Positions 1 to 5,440 of a DNA stretch of 5,440 nt are shown here, one piece after another (position 1 is the stretch's first letter; every line of letters begins with the position of its first letter). The stretch covers positions 1-5,440 of the forward strand of contig JAIRRE010000320.1 of assembly GCA_031256125.1 (NCBI GenBank). Direction: 5' to 3'. The notes beneath the pieces were generated by a model. The model was not told the origin of the DNA. It did not search any database and saw only the letters and a list, made by a program, of their open reading frames with translations. A program made the position numbers and the translations under genes. This DNA is from Burkholderiaceae bacterium. Lineage in GTDB: Bacteria > Pseudomonadota > Gammaproteobacteria > Burkholderiales > Burkholderiaceae_C.

Positions 1-191
1 TACAAACACCTGTCCTCAAAGCACAGCCAAACGGCGATCCCTCATCCAAATATAAAAGTGCGCGCCCCTTTGCGCTGTACCGCCCGCATCAGCCCACCGA
101 ATATCTCCTGGGTCCAACCGATCAACTGGCCGGTATCGTCCCCATCGACAAAAGCGGTCTTTGATCGCGCTAAAGTTTTGAGAATACGTTC
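1..191. other. Left-edge region without a recognised gene; possible gene remnant on the minus strand
   Basis: This stretch lies downstream of the last gene of the minus-strand operon. It is less GC-rich than the rest (about 54% over bases 1-180 by hand count). On the minus strand, immediately after the TAA at 194-192 and in the same frame, 49 codons stay open until a TGA at 44-42. The peptide includes TAFVDGDDTGQLIGW and ends KGARTFIFG, a mixed composition that looks more protein-like than the opposite strand. It has no convincing start codon with a Shine-Dalgarno; the only in-frame ATG is at 89-87. On the plus strand a frame is open from the edge to a TAA at 193-195, but its Ser/Pro/Ile-rich product looks like an antisense shadow. 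I recognise neither product. I see no strong rho-independent terminator here. Confidence 0.3.
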
Positions 192-725
192 TTAAACGAT
201 TACCGGTTCATTCGGTAGTTCATTGGACTTAACAGTACCCGGCGGCAAGGGGAAGTGCCGCTCCAGCGCCGCGCCCACATCGGCCACGGCCTGCGTTAGA
301 CCCTGCTCGACCTGGCCCCGCGCGAAGGCTTGGCTTAAGCGGTCGATCATGACCTGCCATTCGGCGGGCGGAACGTGCCGCGTGATGCCGCGGTCGGCCA
401 CGATTTCCAGGTGATGCCCGGCCAACAGCACGTAGATCAACACGCCGTTGTTGGCTTCGGTATCCCACACGCGCAGCTTGGCAAACATCATGGCCGCGCG
501 CTGCCGTGCCAGCGTTTCCATCGAAACGCGCTGGAACAGGTGCCGCCACAAATAGCTGGCGGGTAGGCCGCCTTCGACGCAAAGGCGGATTTCGCCGCCG
601 TGGCACGCTTCGCTGGCGGCGACCTGGCGCGCCAAGCGTTCGGCCAGCGCAGACGGGACGGCGCGGCGCGCGACGGATGGGCCGATCCAGTGGTGATGCA
701 GTACGTGCATGAGATGGCTGAACAT
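192..725 (-). CDS. Short TPM-domain protein without export signal (177 aa)
   Basis: The protein belongs to the TPM group (named after TLP18.3, Psb32 and MOLO-1), whose bacterial members have no settled biochemical role. It starts MFSHLMHVLHHHW and has no signal peptide or membrane helix, so it is probably cytoplasmic or peripherally membrane-bound. The TPM-like core spans about residues 25-165. Visible marks are the ASEACHGGEIR segment (37-47), the conserved-looking RVWDTEANNGVLIYVLL block (85-101) and LEIVADRGI (106-114), which corresponds to the core strand of longer TPM proteins. The last 15 or so residues are hydrophilic. The frame is open upstream to 986, but the ATG at 725-723 is chosen because AGAGGA (738-733) sits 7 nt before it and because the upstream extension overlaps the preceding gene and is Arg/Trp-rich. 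It is the last gene of the operon, 17 bp after the YgcG-like gene. The family call is firm; the function is unknown. Confidence 0.88.
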   Translation of the reverse strand: MFSHLMHVLHHHWIGPSVARRAVPSALAERLARQVAASEACHGGEIRLCVEGGLPASYLWRHLFQRVSMETLARQRAAMMFAKLRVWDTEANNGVLIYVLLAGHHLEIVADRGITRHVPPAEWQVMIDRLSQAFARGQVEQGLTQAVADVGAALERHFPLPPGTVKSNELPNEPVIV

Positions 726-732
726 GAAGCGA

Positions 733-738
733 TCCTCT
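733..738 (-). promoter_or_regulatory. Ribosome binding site of the short TPM gene
   Basis: On the minus strand AGAGGA lies 7 nt upstream of the ATG at 725-723, inside the 17-bp gap after the upstream stop codon. It decides the start of the short TPM gene against the longer open frame that reaches 986. Confidence 0.7.
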
Positions 739-742
739 TTCG

Positions 743-1681
743 CTACCAACCACCGCTCGCACCACCACCGCCAAAATTGCCGCCACCGCCAGAACTGAAG
801 CCACCGCCGCCCAATCCGCCGCCGCCGAAGCCGCCTCCAAAACCGCCGCCGGGCAAAAACACCGGGCCGGCCCAGCCGCCGCGGCCACGGCCAATCGGCA
901 CCGGTGCCAACCCGGCGAACAACGCGATCAGCAGCGCCAGCATCCCGCCCACGATAGCGATGACCAGGCTGGCAGTCAGCAGCCACGCCAGTCCGCCCGC
1001 CACTACACCGTTCATCACGGCCCCAAGATTACGTCCCAGCAGGCCGCGCGTCAGCCCCCCGATGATGGGCACGCCGATCAAAAACAGCGCGATCAAGAAT
1101 TGCCAATCCGGCCCCGCACCGGCCAGGCGACCTGCACTGCCCTGCGGCTGCGCCGTTACCGGCGGCAGTGGTTCGCTCCGAATGCGCACGCCAATCTGAT
1201 CGACCGCCGCGTTCAGGCCGCCCGCAAAGTCGCCGCGCCGGAACGCCGGGGTGATGGCGTCCTCGATGATCTGGTTGGCGGCCAGATCCGGCACCGCGCC
1301 TTCGAGCGTCTGGGCGACCTCGATGCGCACGCGCCGGTCGTTCTTGGCCACCAGCAGCAGCAAGCCGTCGCCCACGCCCTTGCGGCCGATCTTCCAGGCG
1401 TTGCCGACGCGGTTAGCGTAGGCGGCGATGTCCTCGGGCGCGGTCATCGGCACCATCAGCACCACCACCTGCGCGCCCTTGTCGCGCTCCAGCGCGGCGA
1501 GCTTGCCATTAATGGCTGCCTGATCCTGCGCCGACAGCGTGCCGGTGGCGTCGATCACCCGGCCCGTCAGCGGCGGGATAGGTTGCAATCCTGGCGCTTG
1601 CGGCTGCGCCAGTGCTGGCACAGCCCACGTCGTTGCCAGCACAACGGCGGCGGCCAATAAACGCATCCAGCGAATCAGCAT
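743..1681 (-). CDS. YgcG-like TPM-domain protein with signal peptide, membrane segments and Gly-rich tail (312 aa)
   Basis: This is a secreted TPM-domain protein of the YgcG type; no catalytic role is established for the family. Numbering is from the ATG at 1681-1679. An N-terminal signal peptide (MLIRWMRLLAAAVVL, likely cleaved after VPALA at 25) is followed by a TPM domain at about 37-165. Its markers are LTGRVIDATGTLS, GVGDGLLLLVAKNDRRVRIEV and TLEGAVPDLAAN; where many relatives have GYGLEG this one has AQTLEG. Hydrophobic segments lie at about 193-210 and 222-257 (the latter long enough for two helices). The tail (276-312) is almost all Gly with Phe/Ser and ends GGGGASGGW. The TPM domain should face the periplasm. 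An earlier ATG at 1693-1691 overlaps the lemA stop as ATGA and would give 316 aa, but it lacks a Shine-Dalgarno, whereas GAGG lies 6 nt before the chosen start. The stop is TAG. It is the middle gene of the operon. Confidence 0.9.
   Translation of the reverse strand: MLIRWMRLLAAAVVLATTWAVPALAQPQAPGLQPIPPLTGRVIDATGTLSAQDQAAINGKLAALERDKGAQVVVLMVPMTAPEDIAAYANRVGNAWKIGRKGVGDGLLLLVAKNDRRVRIEVAQTLEGAVPDLAANQIIEDAITPAFRRGDFAGGLNAAVDQIGVRIRSEPLPPVTAQPQGSAGRLAGAGPDWQFLIALFLIGVPIIGGLTRGLLGRNLGAVMNGVVAGGLAWLLTASLVIAIVGGMLALLIALFAGLAPVPIGRGRGGWAGPVFLPGGGFGGGFGGGGLGGGGFSSGGGGNFGGGGASGGW
746..856 (-). repeat. Glycine-rich low-complexity coding tail
   Basis: The last 37 codons of the YgcG-like gene are GGN-dominated, giving short runs such as GGGFGGGFGGGG and SSGGGGNFGGGG. 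On the plus strand they read as CCG/CCA-rich DNA, which creates a spurious Pro-rich reading frame. A Gly-rich C-terminus ending in an ASGxW-like motif is usual for YgcG-type proteins. The near-repetitive DNA could vary in length between strains. Confidence 0.75.
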
Positions 1682-1687
1682 GGCGCG

Positions 1688-1692
1688 CCTCA
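1688..1692 (-). promoter_or_regulatory. Ribosome binding site that favours the internal start of the YgcG-like gene
   Basis: TGAGG on the minus strand (GAGG at 1691-1688) lies 6 nt before the ATG at 1681-1679. It also contains the end of the lemA stop region, so ribosomes finishing lemA are placed directly on it. No comparable purine-rich site precedes the upstream ATG at 1693-1691. Confidence 0.5.
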
Positions 1693-2328
1693 TTGCGACG
1701 CGGCAACGGCTGGCGCGGTAGCCGGAGCATTCATCTGGCCGAAGTCCACCTTGGGTGGCGCGGCGATTTCAGCTTCGTTGCTCACGGTGAAATTCTCCTT
1801 GGGTTTGTAGCTGAACATCATCGCCGTCAGGTTGGTCGGAAAGCTGCGCGCCAGCACGTTGTACGCCTGCACCGCCTGAATGTAGCGCCCACGCGCCACG
1901 GTAATGCGGTTTTCAGTGCCTTCCAGCGTCACGCGCAAGTCGCGGAAAGCCTGGTTGGCTTGCAGAGTCGGGTAGTTCTCCGACACCGCCATCAGGCGCG
2001 ACAGGGCGCCCGACAATTCGCCCTGCGCCTGCTGGAATTTCTGGAACGCCGCCGGGTCGTTGAGCGTTTCGGGCGTGACCTGGATCGAGGTGGCCTTGGC
2101 GCGCGCCTCGATGACCTTGGTCAGCGTTTCCTGCTCGAAATTGGCCTGACCCTTGACGGTGGCGACGATGTTGGGCACCAGATCGGCGCGCCGCTGGTAC
2201 TGGTTGACCACCTCGCTCCAGGCCGATTTGGTGGCTTCGTCCAGTTGCTGGAAGCGGTTGTAGCCGCAACCCGAAAGCAACAGCGCCAGCAGCAGCGCCG
2301 CACCCAGTTTGATCCATCCGTACTTCAT
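1690..2328 (-). CDS. lemA: LemA family lipoprotein (212 aa)
   Basis: LemA proteins are widespread, membrane-anchored helical proteins of uncertain function. This one begins MKYGWIKLGAALLLALLLSG and has a lipobox LSGC with the lipidated cysteine at 21, so it is predicted to be a lipoprotein exposed to the periplasm. Family signatures are YQRRADLVPNIVATVKG (44-60), the FEQETLTKVIEARAKA helix (64-79), a Gln-rich helix with GELSGALSRLMAVSENYP (103-120), and NRITVARGRYIQAVQAYN (140-157), followed by the SFP segment at 162-164. The C-terminus after about 185 is an Ala/Pro-rich tail. The length is normal for the family. The start ATG at 2328-2326 is supported by GAGGAA 5 nt upstream and by the position of the lipobox. 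It is the first gene of the operon, divergent from map, and its TGA overlaps the upstream-most ATG of the YgcG-like gene. LemA genes next to YgcG/TPM genes are a recurrent arrangement in proteobacteria, which suggests a shared envelope role. Confidence 0.95.
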   Translation of the reverse strand: MKYGWIKLGAALLLALLLSGCGYNRFQQLDEATKSAWSEVVNQYQRRADLVPNIVATVKGQANFEQETLTKVIEARAKATSIQVTPETLNDPAAFQKFQQAQGELSGALSRLMAVSENYPTLQANQAFRDLRVTLEGTENRITVARGRYIQAVQAYNVLARSFPTNLTAMMFSYKPKENFTVSNEAEIAAPPKVDFGQMNAPATAPAVAASQ

Positions 2329-2333
2329 GACTG

Positions 2334-2339
2334 TTCCTC
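2334..2339 (-). promoter_or_regulatory. Ribosome binding site of lemA
   Basis: GAGGAA on the minus strand lies 5 nt before the lemA ATG at 2328-2326. It is a strong match to the anti-Shine-Dalgarno sequence and fixes the lemA start. Confidence 0.75.
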
Positions 2340-2398
2340 GCGTCGTTGAAAGGAATTAAGGCAACATCCTCCCTCCATCATCGCACCTCTTTGACCGC

Positions 2399-2404
2399 CA
2401 TAAT
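2399..2404 (+). promoter_or_regulatory. Candidate -10 element of map
   Basis: CATAAT matches the sigma70 -10 consensus at five of six positions and ends 7 nt before the map ATG at 2412. If used, transcription would start at or next to the A of the start codon, giving a leaderless message. No -35 match is found 16-18 bp upstream (the 17-bp position reads catcat), so the call is weak. Confidence 0.2.
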
Positions 2405-2411
2405 CCCCCGC

Positions 2412-3242
2412 ATGACCATCACGATCAAGGACCAAGCCGGTATTACCGCGATGCGCACCGCCTGCCGGCTGGCCGCGCAGGTGCTGGACGCGATTGCGCC
2501 GCACGTCAAGCCCGGCATCACCACGCTGGAAATCGACCGCCTATGCGCCGAAGCGATGGCGCGGCAGGGTACGCGCTCGGCCACCATCGGCTACCAGCCG
2601 CAGGGCTATCCGCCCTACCCCGGCCATGTCTGTACCTCGGTCAATCATGTGATCTGTCACGGCATCCCCTCGGACAAGAAGCTCAAGAAAGGCGACATCG
2701 TCAATGTCGATGTCACCGTCGTCACGCCCGAGGGCTGGTACGGCGACACCAGCCGCATGTTCGAGATTGGCGAATGCTCGATTGCCGCCCGGCGGTTGTG
2801 CGCGCTGACGTATGAGGCGATGTGGTTGGGCATCGAGCAGACGCGGCCCGGTGCGCATCTGGGCGACATCGGTTACGCCATTCAGCAGTTCATCGAGGGG
2901 CACGGCCTGTCGGTGGTGCGCGAATTCTGCGGCCACGGCATCGGGCGCAACTTCCACGAGGATCCGCAGGTGCTGCACTACGGCAAACCTGGCACCGGCG
3001 TGGAACTGGAACCGGGGATGATTTTCACCATAGAGCCGATGGTCAACGCGGGCCGGCGCGACATCAAAAGCCTGGCCGACGGCTGGACCATCGTCACGCG
3101 CGATCATTCGCTCTCGGCGCAATGGGAGCACACGATAGCGGTTACGCCCACCGGCTACGAGGTGCTTTCGATCTCGCCATCCATGCCGTCCGTGCCGACG
3201 TTCGTCAAGGGTTTTCGTCCGCCCATGTTAGCGCCGGCCTGA
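2412..3242 (+). CDS. map: Type I methionine aminopeptidase (276 aa)
   Basis: The enzyme removes the N-terminal methionine from new cytosolic proteins when the next residue is small. All five dimetal ligands of the family are in place: D100 (NVDVTV), D112 (YGDTSRMF), H175 (FCGHGIG), E208 (FTIEPM) and E239 (QWEHT), with the substrate-contact histidines H83 (CHGIP) and H182 (NFHEDP). There is no N-terminal zinc-finger extension, so it is the short bacterial class. Against E. coli Map as remembered, the D100-D112 loop is one residue longer, and a Pro-rich tail of about 20 residues follows the usual end at YEVLSIS. The frame is open upstream to a TTG at 2346, but the ATG at 2412 is chosen because MTITIK matches the family N-terminus. 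No Shine-Dalgarno precedes it. glnD follows after 12 bp on the same strand, so the two are probably co-transcribed. Confidence 0.97.
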   Translation: MTITIKDQAGITAMRTACRLAAQVLDAIAPHVKPGITTLEIDRLCAEAMARQGTRSATIGYQPQGYPPYPGHVCTSVNHVICHGIPSDKKLKKGDIVNVDVTVVTPEGWYGDTSRMFEIGECSIAARRLCALTYEAMWLGIEQTRPGAHLGDIGYAIQQFIEGHGLSVVREFCGHGIGRNFHEDPQVLHYGKPGTGVELEPGMIFTIEPMVNAGRRDIKSLADGWTIVTRDHSLSAQWEHTIAVTPTGYEVLSISPSMPSVPTFVKGFRPPMLAPA

Positions 3243-3254
3243 TCCGGCCTGCTC

Positions 3255-5440
3255 ATGAACCCCGCCCCGCCCTGCCCTTCGCCCGTCGCCCTGCCGCAGG
3301 CCGCCTTGCAGACGCTGCGCGACGATTACCGCCAGCAAAAAAACCGGCTGCTGGCAGGAATGCGCGGTATCGGCACCGCCACGCGCAGCATCCATCCGGC
3401 GCTGGCAAAACTGACCCGCTTAACCGACGACGCACTGCGCGCGTTGTGGCGATCATTGGGTTTGGACGCCCGCCTCGCGCTGGTGGCCGTAGGCGGCTAC
3501 GGGCGCGCTGAATTGTTCCCGTATTCGGATGTGGACGTGCTGCTGCTCCTGCAGCCCGATGCGGCGCCCGCCGCCGACCCGGCGCTGCGCCAACGTATCG
3601 AGAACTTCGTGGGCCGTTGCTGGGATATGGGCTTGGAAATCGGCTCCAGCGTGCGCACCGTCGAAGAATGCCTGTCCCAGGCGACGCAAGATGTGACGGT
3701 GCAAACGGCATTATTGGAGGCGCGGCTGATTACCGGAAACCGGGCGCTGTTTCAGGATTTCAGCGTCCGCTTTTCGGCGCATCTGGACCCGCTGGCCTTT
3801 TTCAACGCCAAACAATTGGAGATGCGCCAGCGCCACCTCAAGTACGAGGACACGCCCTACGCGCTGGAACCCAACTGCAAGGAATCACCCGGCGGTCTGC
3901 GCGACTTGCAGGTCATCGGCTGGCTAGCGCGCGCCGCCGGCATCGGCCACCGCTGGGACGATTTGGCGCACGCCGGACTGGCGACGGCCCGCGAAGTCAA
4001 GGAACTGCGGCACAACCAGGCGCTGCTCTCGCTGATTCGCGCCCGACTGCATCTAGCGGCTGGACGGCGCGAGGACCGGCTGGTGTTCGACCTGCAAACC
4101 GCCGTGGCGGAGAGCTTTGGCCTGGCCAACCGTTTCGACGGCAACGGCCAGATGATCCAGCGCGCCAGCGAGCTGCTGATGCGCCGCTACTACTGGGCCG
4201 CCAAGGCGGTGACGCAGCTTAACCCGCTCCTGCTGCAAGGCATCGAGGAACATCTGCGCGCCGCGCGCGGCCAAACGCCTGCCGCGCCGCGCCGCATCAA
4301 CGAGCGCTTTTTCGACTGCGATGGCCTACTGGAAATCGCCCGCGACGACCTGTACGCAACCGACCGCCACGCCATCCTGGAAACGTTTCTGATCTATGCG
4401 CAAACGCCCGGACTGCGCGGCCTGTCCGGGCGCACGCTGCGCGCGCTCTACAACGCCCGCGCGTTAATGGACAACGCCTTCCGCAACGCCCCGGCCAATC
4501 GCCGCGCATTCATCGACATTTTCAAGCTGCCGCAAGGCATTTTGCACGCCTTGCGGCTAATGAACCAGACCAGCGTGCTGGGGCGCTACCTGTGGCCGTT
4601 CCGGCGCGTGGTCGGGCAGATGCAGCACGATCTGTTCCACGTGTACACCGTCGATCAGCACATCCTGATGGTGCTGCGCAACGTGCGGCGCTTCTTCATG
4701 CCCGATCACGCGCACGAATATCCGTTTTGCTCGCAACTGGCGGCGGGCTGGGATCAGCCCTGGTTGCTGTATCTGGCGGCGTTGTTCCACGACATTGCCA
4801 AAGGCCGGGGAGGCGATCATTCGGAACTGGGCGCGATAGAGGCGCGACGCTTCTGCCAGCGCCACGACATTGCAGGGCCAGACGCAAAATTGATTGAATT
4901 TCTGGTGCGCAATCACCTGGAGATGAGCCGCGTGGCGCAAAAGGAAGACCTGGGCGACCCGGACGTAATCGGCGCTTTTGCCCGCCATGTGGGCACCGAG
5001 CGCAATCTGACAGCACTGTACCTGCTGACTGTGGCGGACCTCCGGGGCACCTCGCCCAAAGTCTGGAACGGCTGGAAAGGCAAGCTGCTGGAAGACCTTT
5101 ACCAGCTCACGGTGCGGGCGCTGGGCGGCCGCGCGCCCCATGCCGGCGCGCTTATCGAAGCGCGCAAGCGCGAGGCGCTGGCGTTGCTCGCGCATACCAC
5201 CGCCTCCGAACAAAAGCGCGCAACGCCGCCTGCGCTATGGACGACGCTGGACCCCGGCTACTTTCAGCGCCACGACCCCGGCGAAATCGCCTGGCACGCG
5301 CGGGAGTTGGCCGGTCAGGCCACGCCTGACGCGACCGTGGTATGCGCGCGCCTGTCGCCCATCGGGGAAGGTTTGCAGGTGCTGGTCCATACCGCCGACC
5401 GGCGCGACCTGTTCGCGCGCATCTGCGGTTATTTCGACCG
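3255..5440 (+). CDS. glnD: Bifunctional PII uridylyltransferase / uridylyl-removing enzyme, cut by the window end
   Basis: GlnD adds UMP to PII proteins when glutamine is low and removes it when glutamine is high, which sets glutamine synthetase and Ntr activity. Visible are 728 codons of a protein usually near 850-900 aa. The nucleotidyltransferase domain has [15 protein letters not shown] at 80-94, with catalytic aspartates D92 and D94. The linker domain has [15 protein letters not shown] (205-219). The HD hydrolase domain (about 455-600) shows H462 and H469 (FHVYTVDQH), H512-D513 in [18 protein letters not shown]522, H554 (VRNHLEM) and D595 (TVADLRGT). The first ACT domain, which binds glutamine, begins near 696 ([15 protein letters not shown]) and is interrupted by the edge. 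The ATG at 3255 follows the map stop by 12 bp and leaves 79 residues before the GG motif, close to the roughly 90 in E. coli. There is no clear Shine-Dalgarno, so translation may be coupled to map. Both catalytic centres look intact. Confidence 0.97.
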   Translation, partial: MNPAPPCPSPVALPQAALQTLRDDYRQQKNRLLAGMRGIGTATRSIHPALAKLTRLTDDALRALWRSLGLDARLALVAVGGYGRAELFPYSDVDVLLLLQPDAAPAADPALRQRIENFVGRCWDMGLEIGSSVRTVEECLSQATQDVTVQTALLEARLITGNRALFQDFSVRFSAHLDPLAFFNAKQLEMRQRHLKYEDTPYALEPNCKESPGGLRDLQVIGWLARAAGIGHRWDDLAHAGLATAREVKELRHNQALLSLIRARLHLAAGRREDRLVFDLQTAVAESFGLANRFDGNGQMIQRASELLMRRYYWAAKAVTQLNPLLLQGIEEHLRAARGQTPAAPRRINERFFDCDGLLEIARDDLYATDRHAILETFLIYAQTPGLRGLSGRTLRALYNARALMDNAFRNAPANRRAFIDIFKLPQGILHALRLMNQTSVLGRYLWPFRRVVGQMQHDLFHVYTVDQHILMVLRNVRRFFMPDHAHEYPFCSQLAAGWDQPWLLYLAALFHDIAKGRGGDHSELGAIEARRFCQRHDIAGPDAKLIEFLVRNHLEMSRVAQKEDLGDPDVIGAFARHVGTERNLTALYLLTVADLRGTSPKVWNGWKGKLLEDLYQLTVRALGGRAPHAGALIEARKREALALLAHTTASEQKRATPPALWTTLDPGYFQRHDPGEIAWHARELAGQATPDATVVCARLSPIGEGLQVLVHTADRRDLFARICGYFD

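Larger units (their letters stand above)
2329..2411. promoter_or_regulatory. Divergent intergenic region between lemA and map
   Basis: These 83 bp must hold the promoters of both the lemA operon and the map-glnD operon, unless map is transcribed from inside lemA. It contains the lemA ribosome binding site, an AT-rich patch (GGAATTAAGG, 2352-2361) and a pyrimidine-rich stretch (2366-2390) on the plus strand. TTGAAA at 2346-2351 and TTGACC at 2391-2396 resemble -35 hexamers, but neither has a good -10 hexamer at 16-18 bp. I found no convincing operator palindrome and no complete sigma70 promoter for lemA. Confidence 0.5.

Noticed and set aside
201..217. Hairpin TACCG-7 nt-CGGTA near the end of the operon as a terminator
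   Set aside because: The stem is only 5 bp, lies inside the coding sequence before the stop codon, and is not followed by a T-run on the minus strand.
726..986. N-terminal extension of the short TPM gene to 986
   Set aside because: The extension would overlap the YgcG-like gene extensively and encodes Arg/Trp-rich sequence read from the Gly-rich DNA. A good ribosome binding site supports the start at 725.
600..1199. Plus-strand Pro-rich open frame opposite the YgcG-like gene
   Set aside because: It is the antisense of the Gly-rich tail (GGN read backwards gives NCC), has no family resemblance, and the minus strand carries a clear signal peptide plus TPM domain.
1100..1660. Plus-strand 186-codon open frame opposite the YgcG-like gene
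   Set aside because: A GC-rich antisense shadow rich in Arg, His and Gln; no recognisable domain and no ribosome binding site tied to it.
1612..2349. Plus-strand 245-codon open frame opposite lemA
   Set aside because: It mirrors lemA, which has a lipobox, family motifs and a strong ribosome binding site. The plus-strand product has biased Arg/His/Leu composition.
2346..2411. Extended Map start at the TTG at 2346 (22 extra residues)
   Set aside because: The added residues are unlike known Map N-termini, TTG has no Shine-Dalgarno, and MTITIK at 2412 matches the family start.
2541..3131. Minus-strand 196-codon open frame inside map
   Set aside because: The plus strand encodes all metal ligands of methionine aminopeptidase across this region; the minus frame is a shadow.
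2822..3511. Plus-strand frame crossing from map into glnD
   Set aside because: It spans the map stop and glnD start out of frame with both and gives an Arg/Ala/His-rich product. Its only possible relevance is as the -1 frame after the A7 run.
4557..5213. Minus-strand 218-codon open frame inside glnD
   Set aside because: It lies opposite the HD domain of GlnD, whose histidines and aspartates are all in place; no matching family for the minus product.

Overview
The window is GC-rich, protein-dense chromosomal DNA. The Map and GlnD proteins, and the lemA / YgcG-like / short-TPM gene trio, most resemble betaproteobacterial versions as I remember them. I could not run a search, so the lineage is an inference. 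There are five protein genes, one of them cut by the right edge. I see no RNA gene, CRISPR array, insertion sequence or phage gene.

Layout. Bases 1-191 hold no gene I can name. They are less GC-rich (about 54% G+C over bases 1-180, hand count) and contain a 49-codon minus-strand open stretch that may be a gene remnant. Bases 192-2328 are a minus-strand operon read right to left: lemA (lipoprotein), a YgcG-like secreted and membrane-anchored TPM protein with a glycine-rich tail, then a short TPM protein with no export signal. The first two genes overlap by 4 bp, or are 8 bp apart if the better-supported start of the second is used. The second and third are 17 bp apart. Bases 2329-2411 are a short divergent intergenic region. 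From 2412 rightward the plus strand carries map (methionine aminopeptidase), then 12 bp later glnD (PII uridylyltransferase / uridylyl-removing enzyme). glnD runs off the window at the beginning of its first ACT domain.

How the genes work together. map and glnD are housekeeping genes: one trims the initiator methionine from new proteins, the other senses glutamine and sets the PII signalling state. Their adjacency is a familiar proteobacterial arrangement. The lemA-TPM-TPM operon looks like one envelope-associated module of poorly understood function, with products predicted in the lipoprotein, inner-membrane/periplasmic and cytoplasmic compartments. The two operons share only the 83-bp divergent region, and nothing else links them functionally.

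I did not find a clearly new system. The best leads are the unexplained open stretch at the left edge, a possible leaderless start for map, and the lemA module lying where rpsB is often found next to map.
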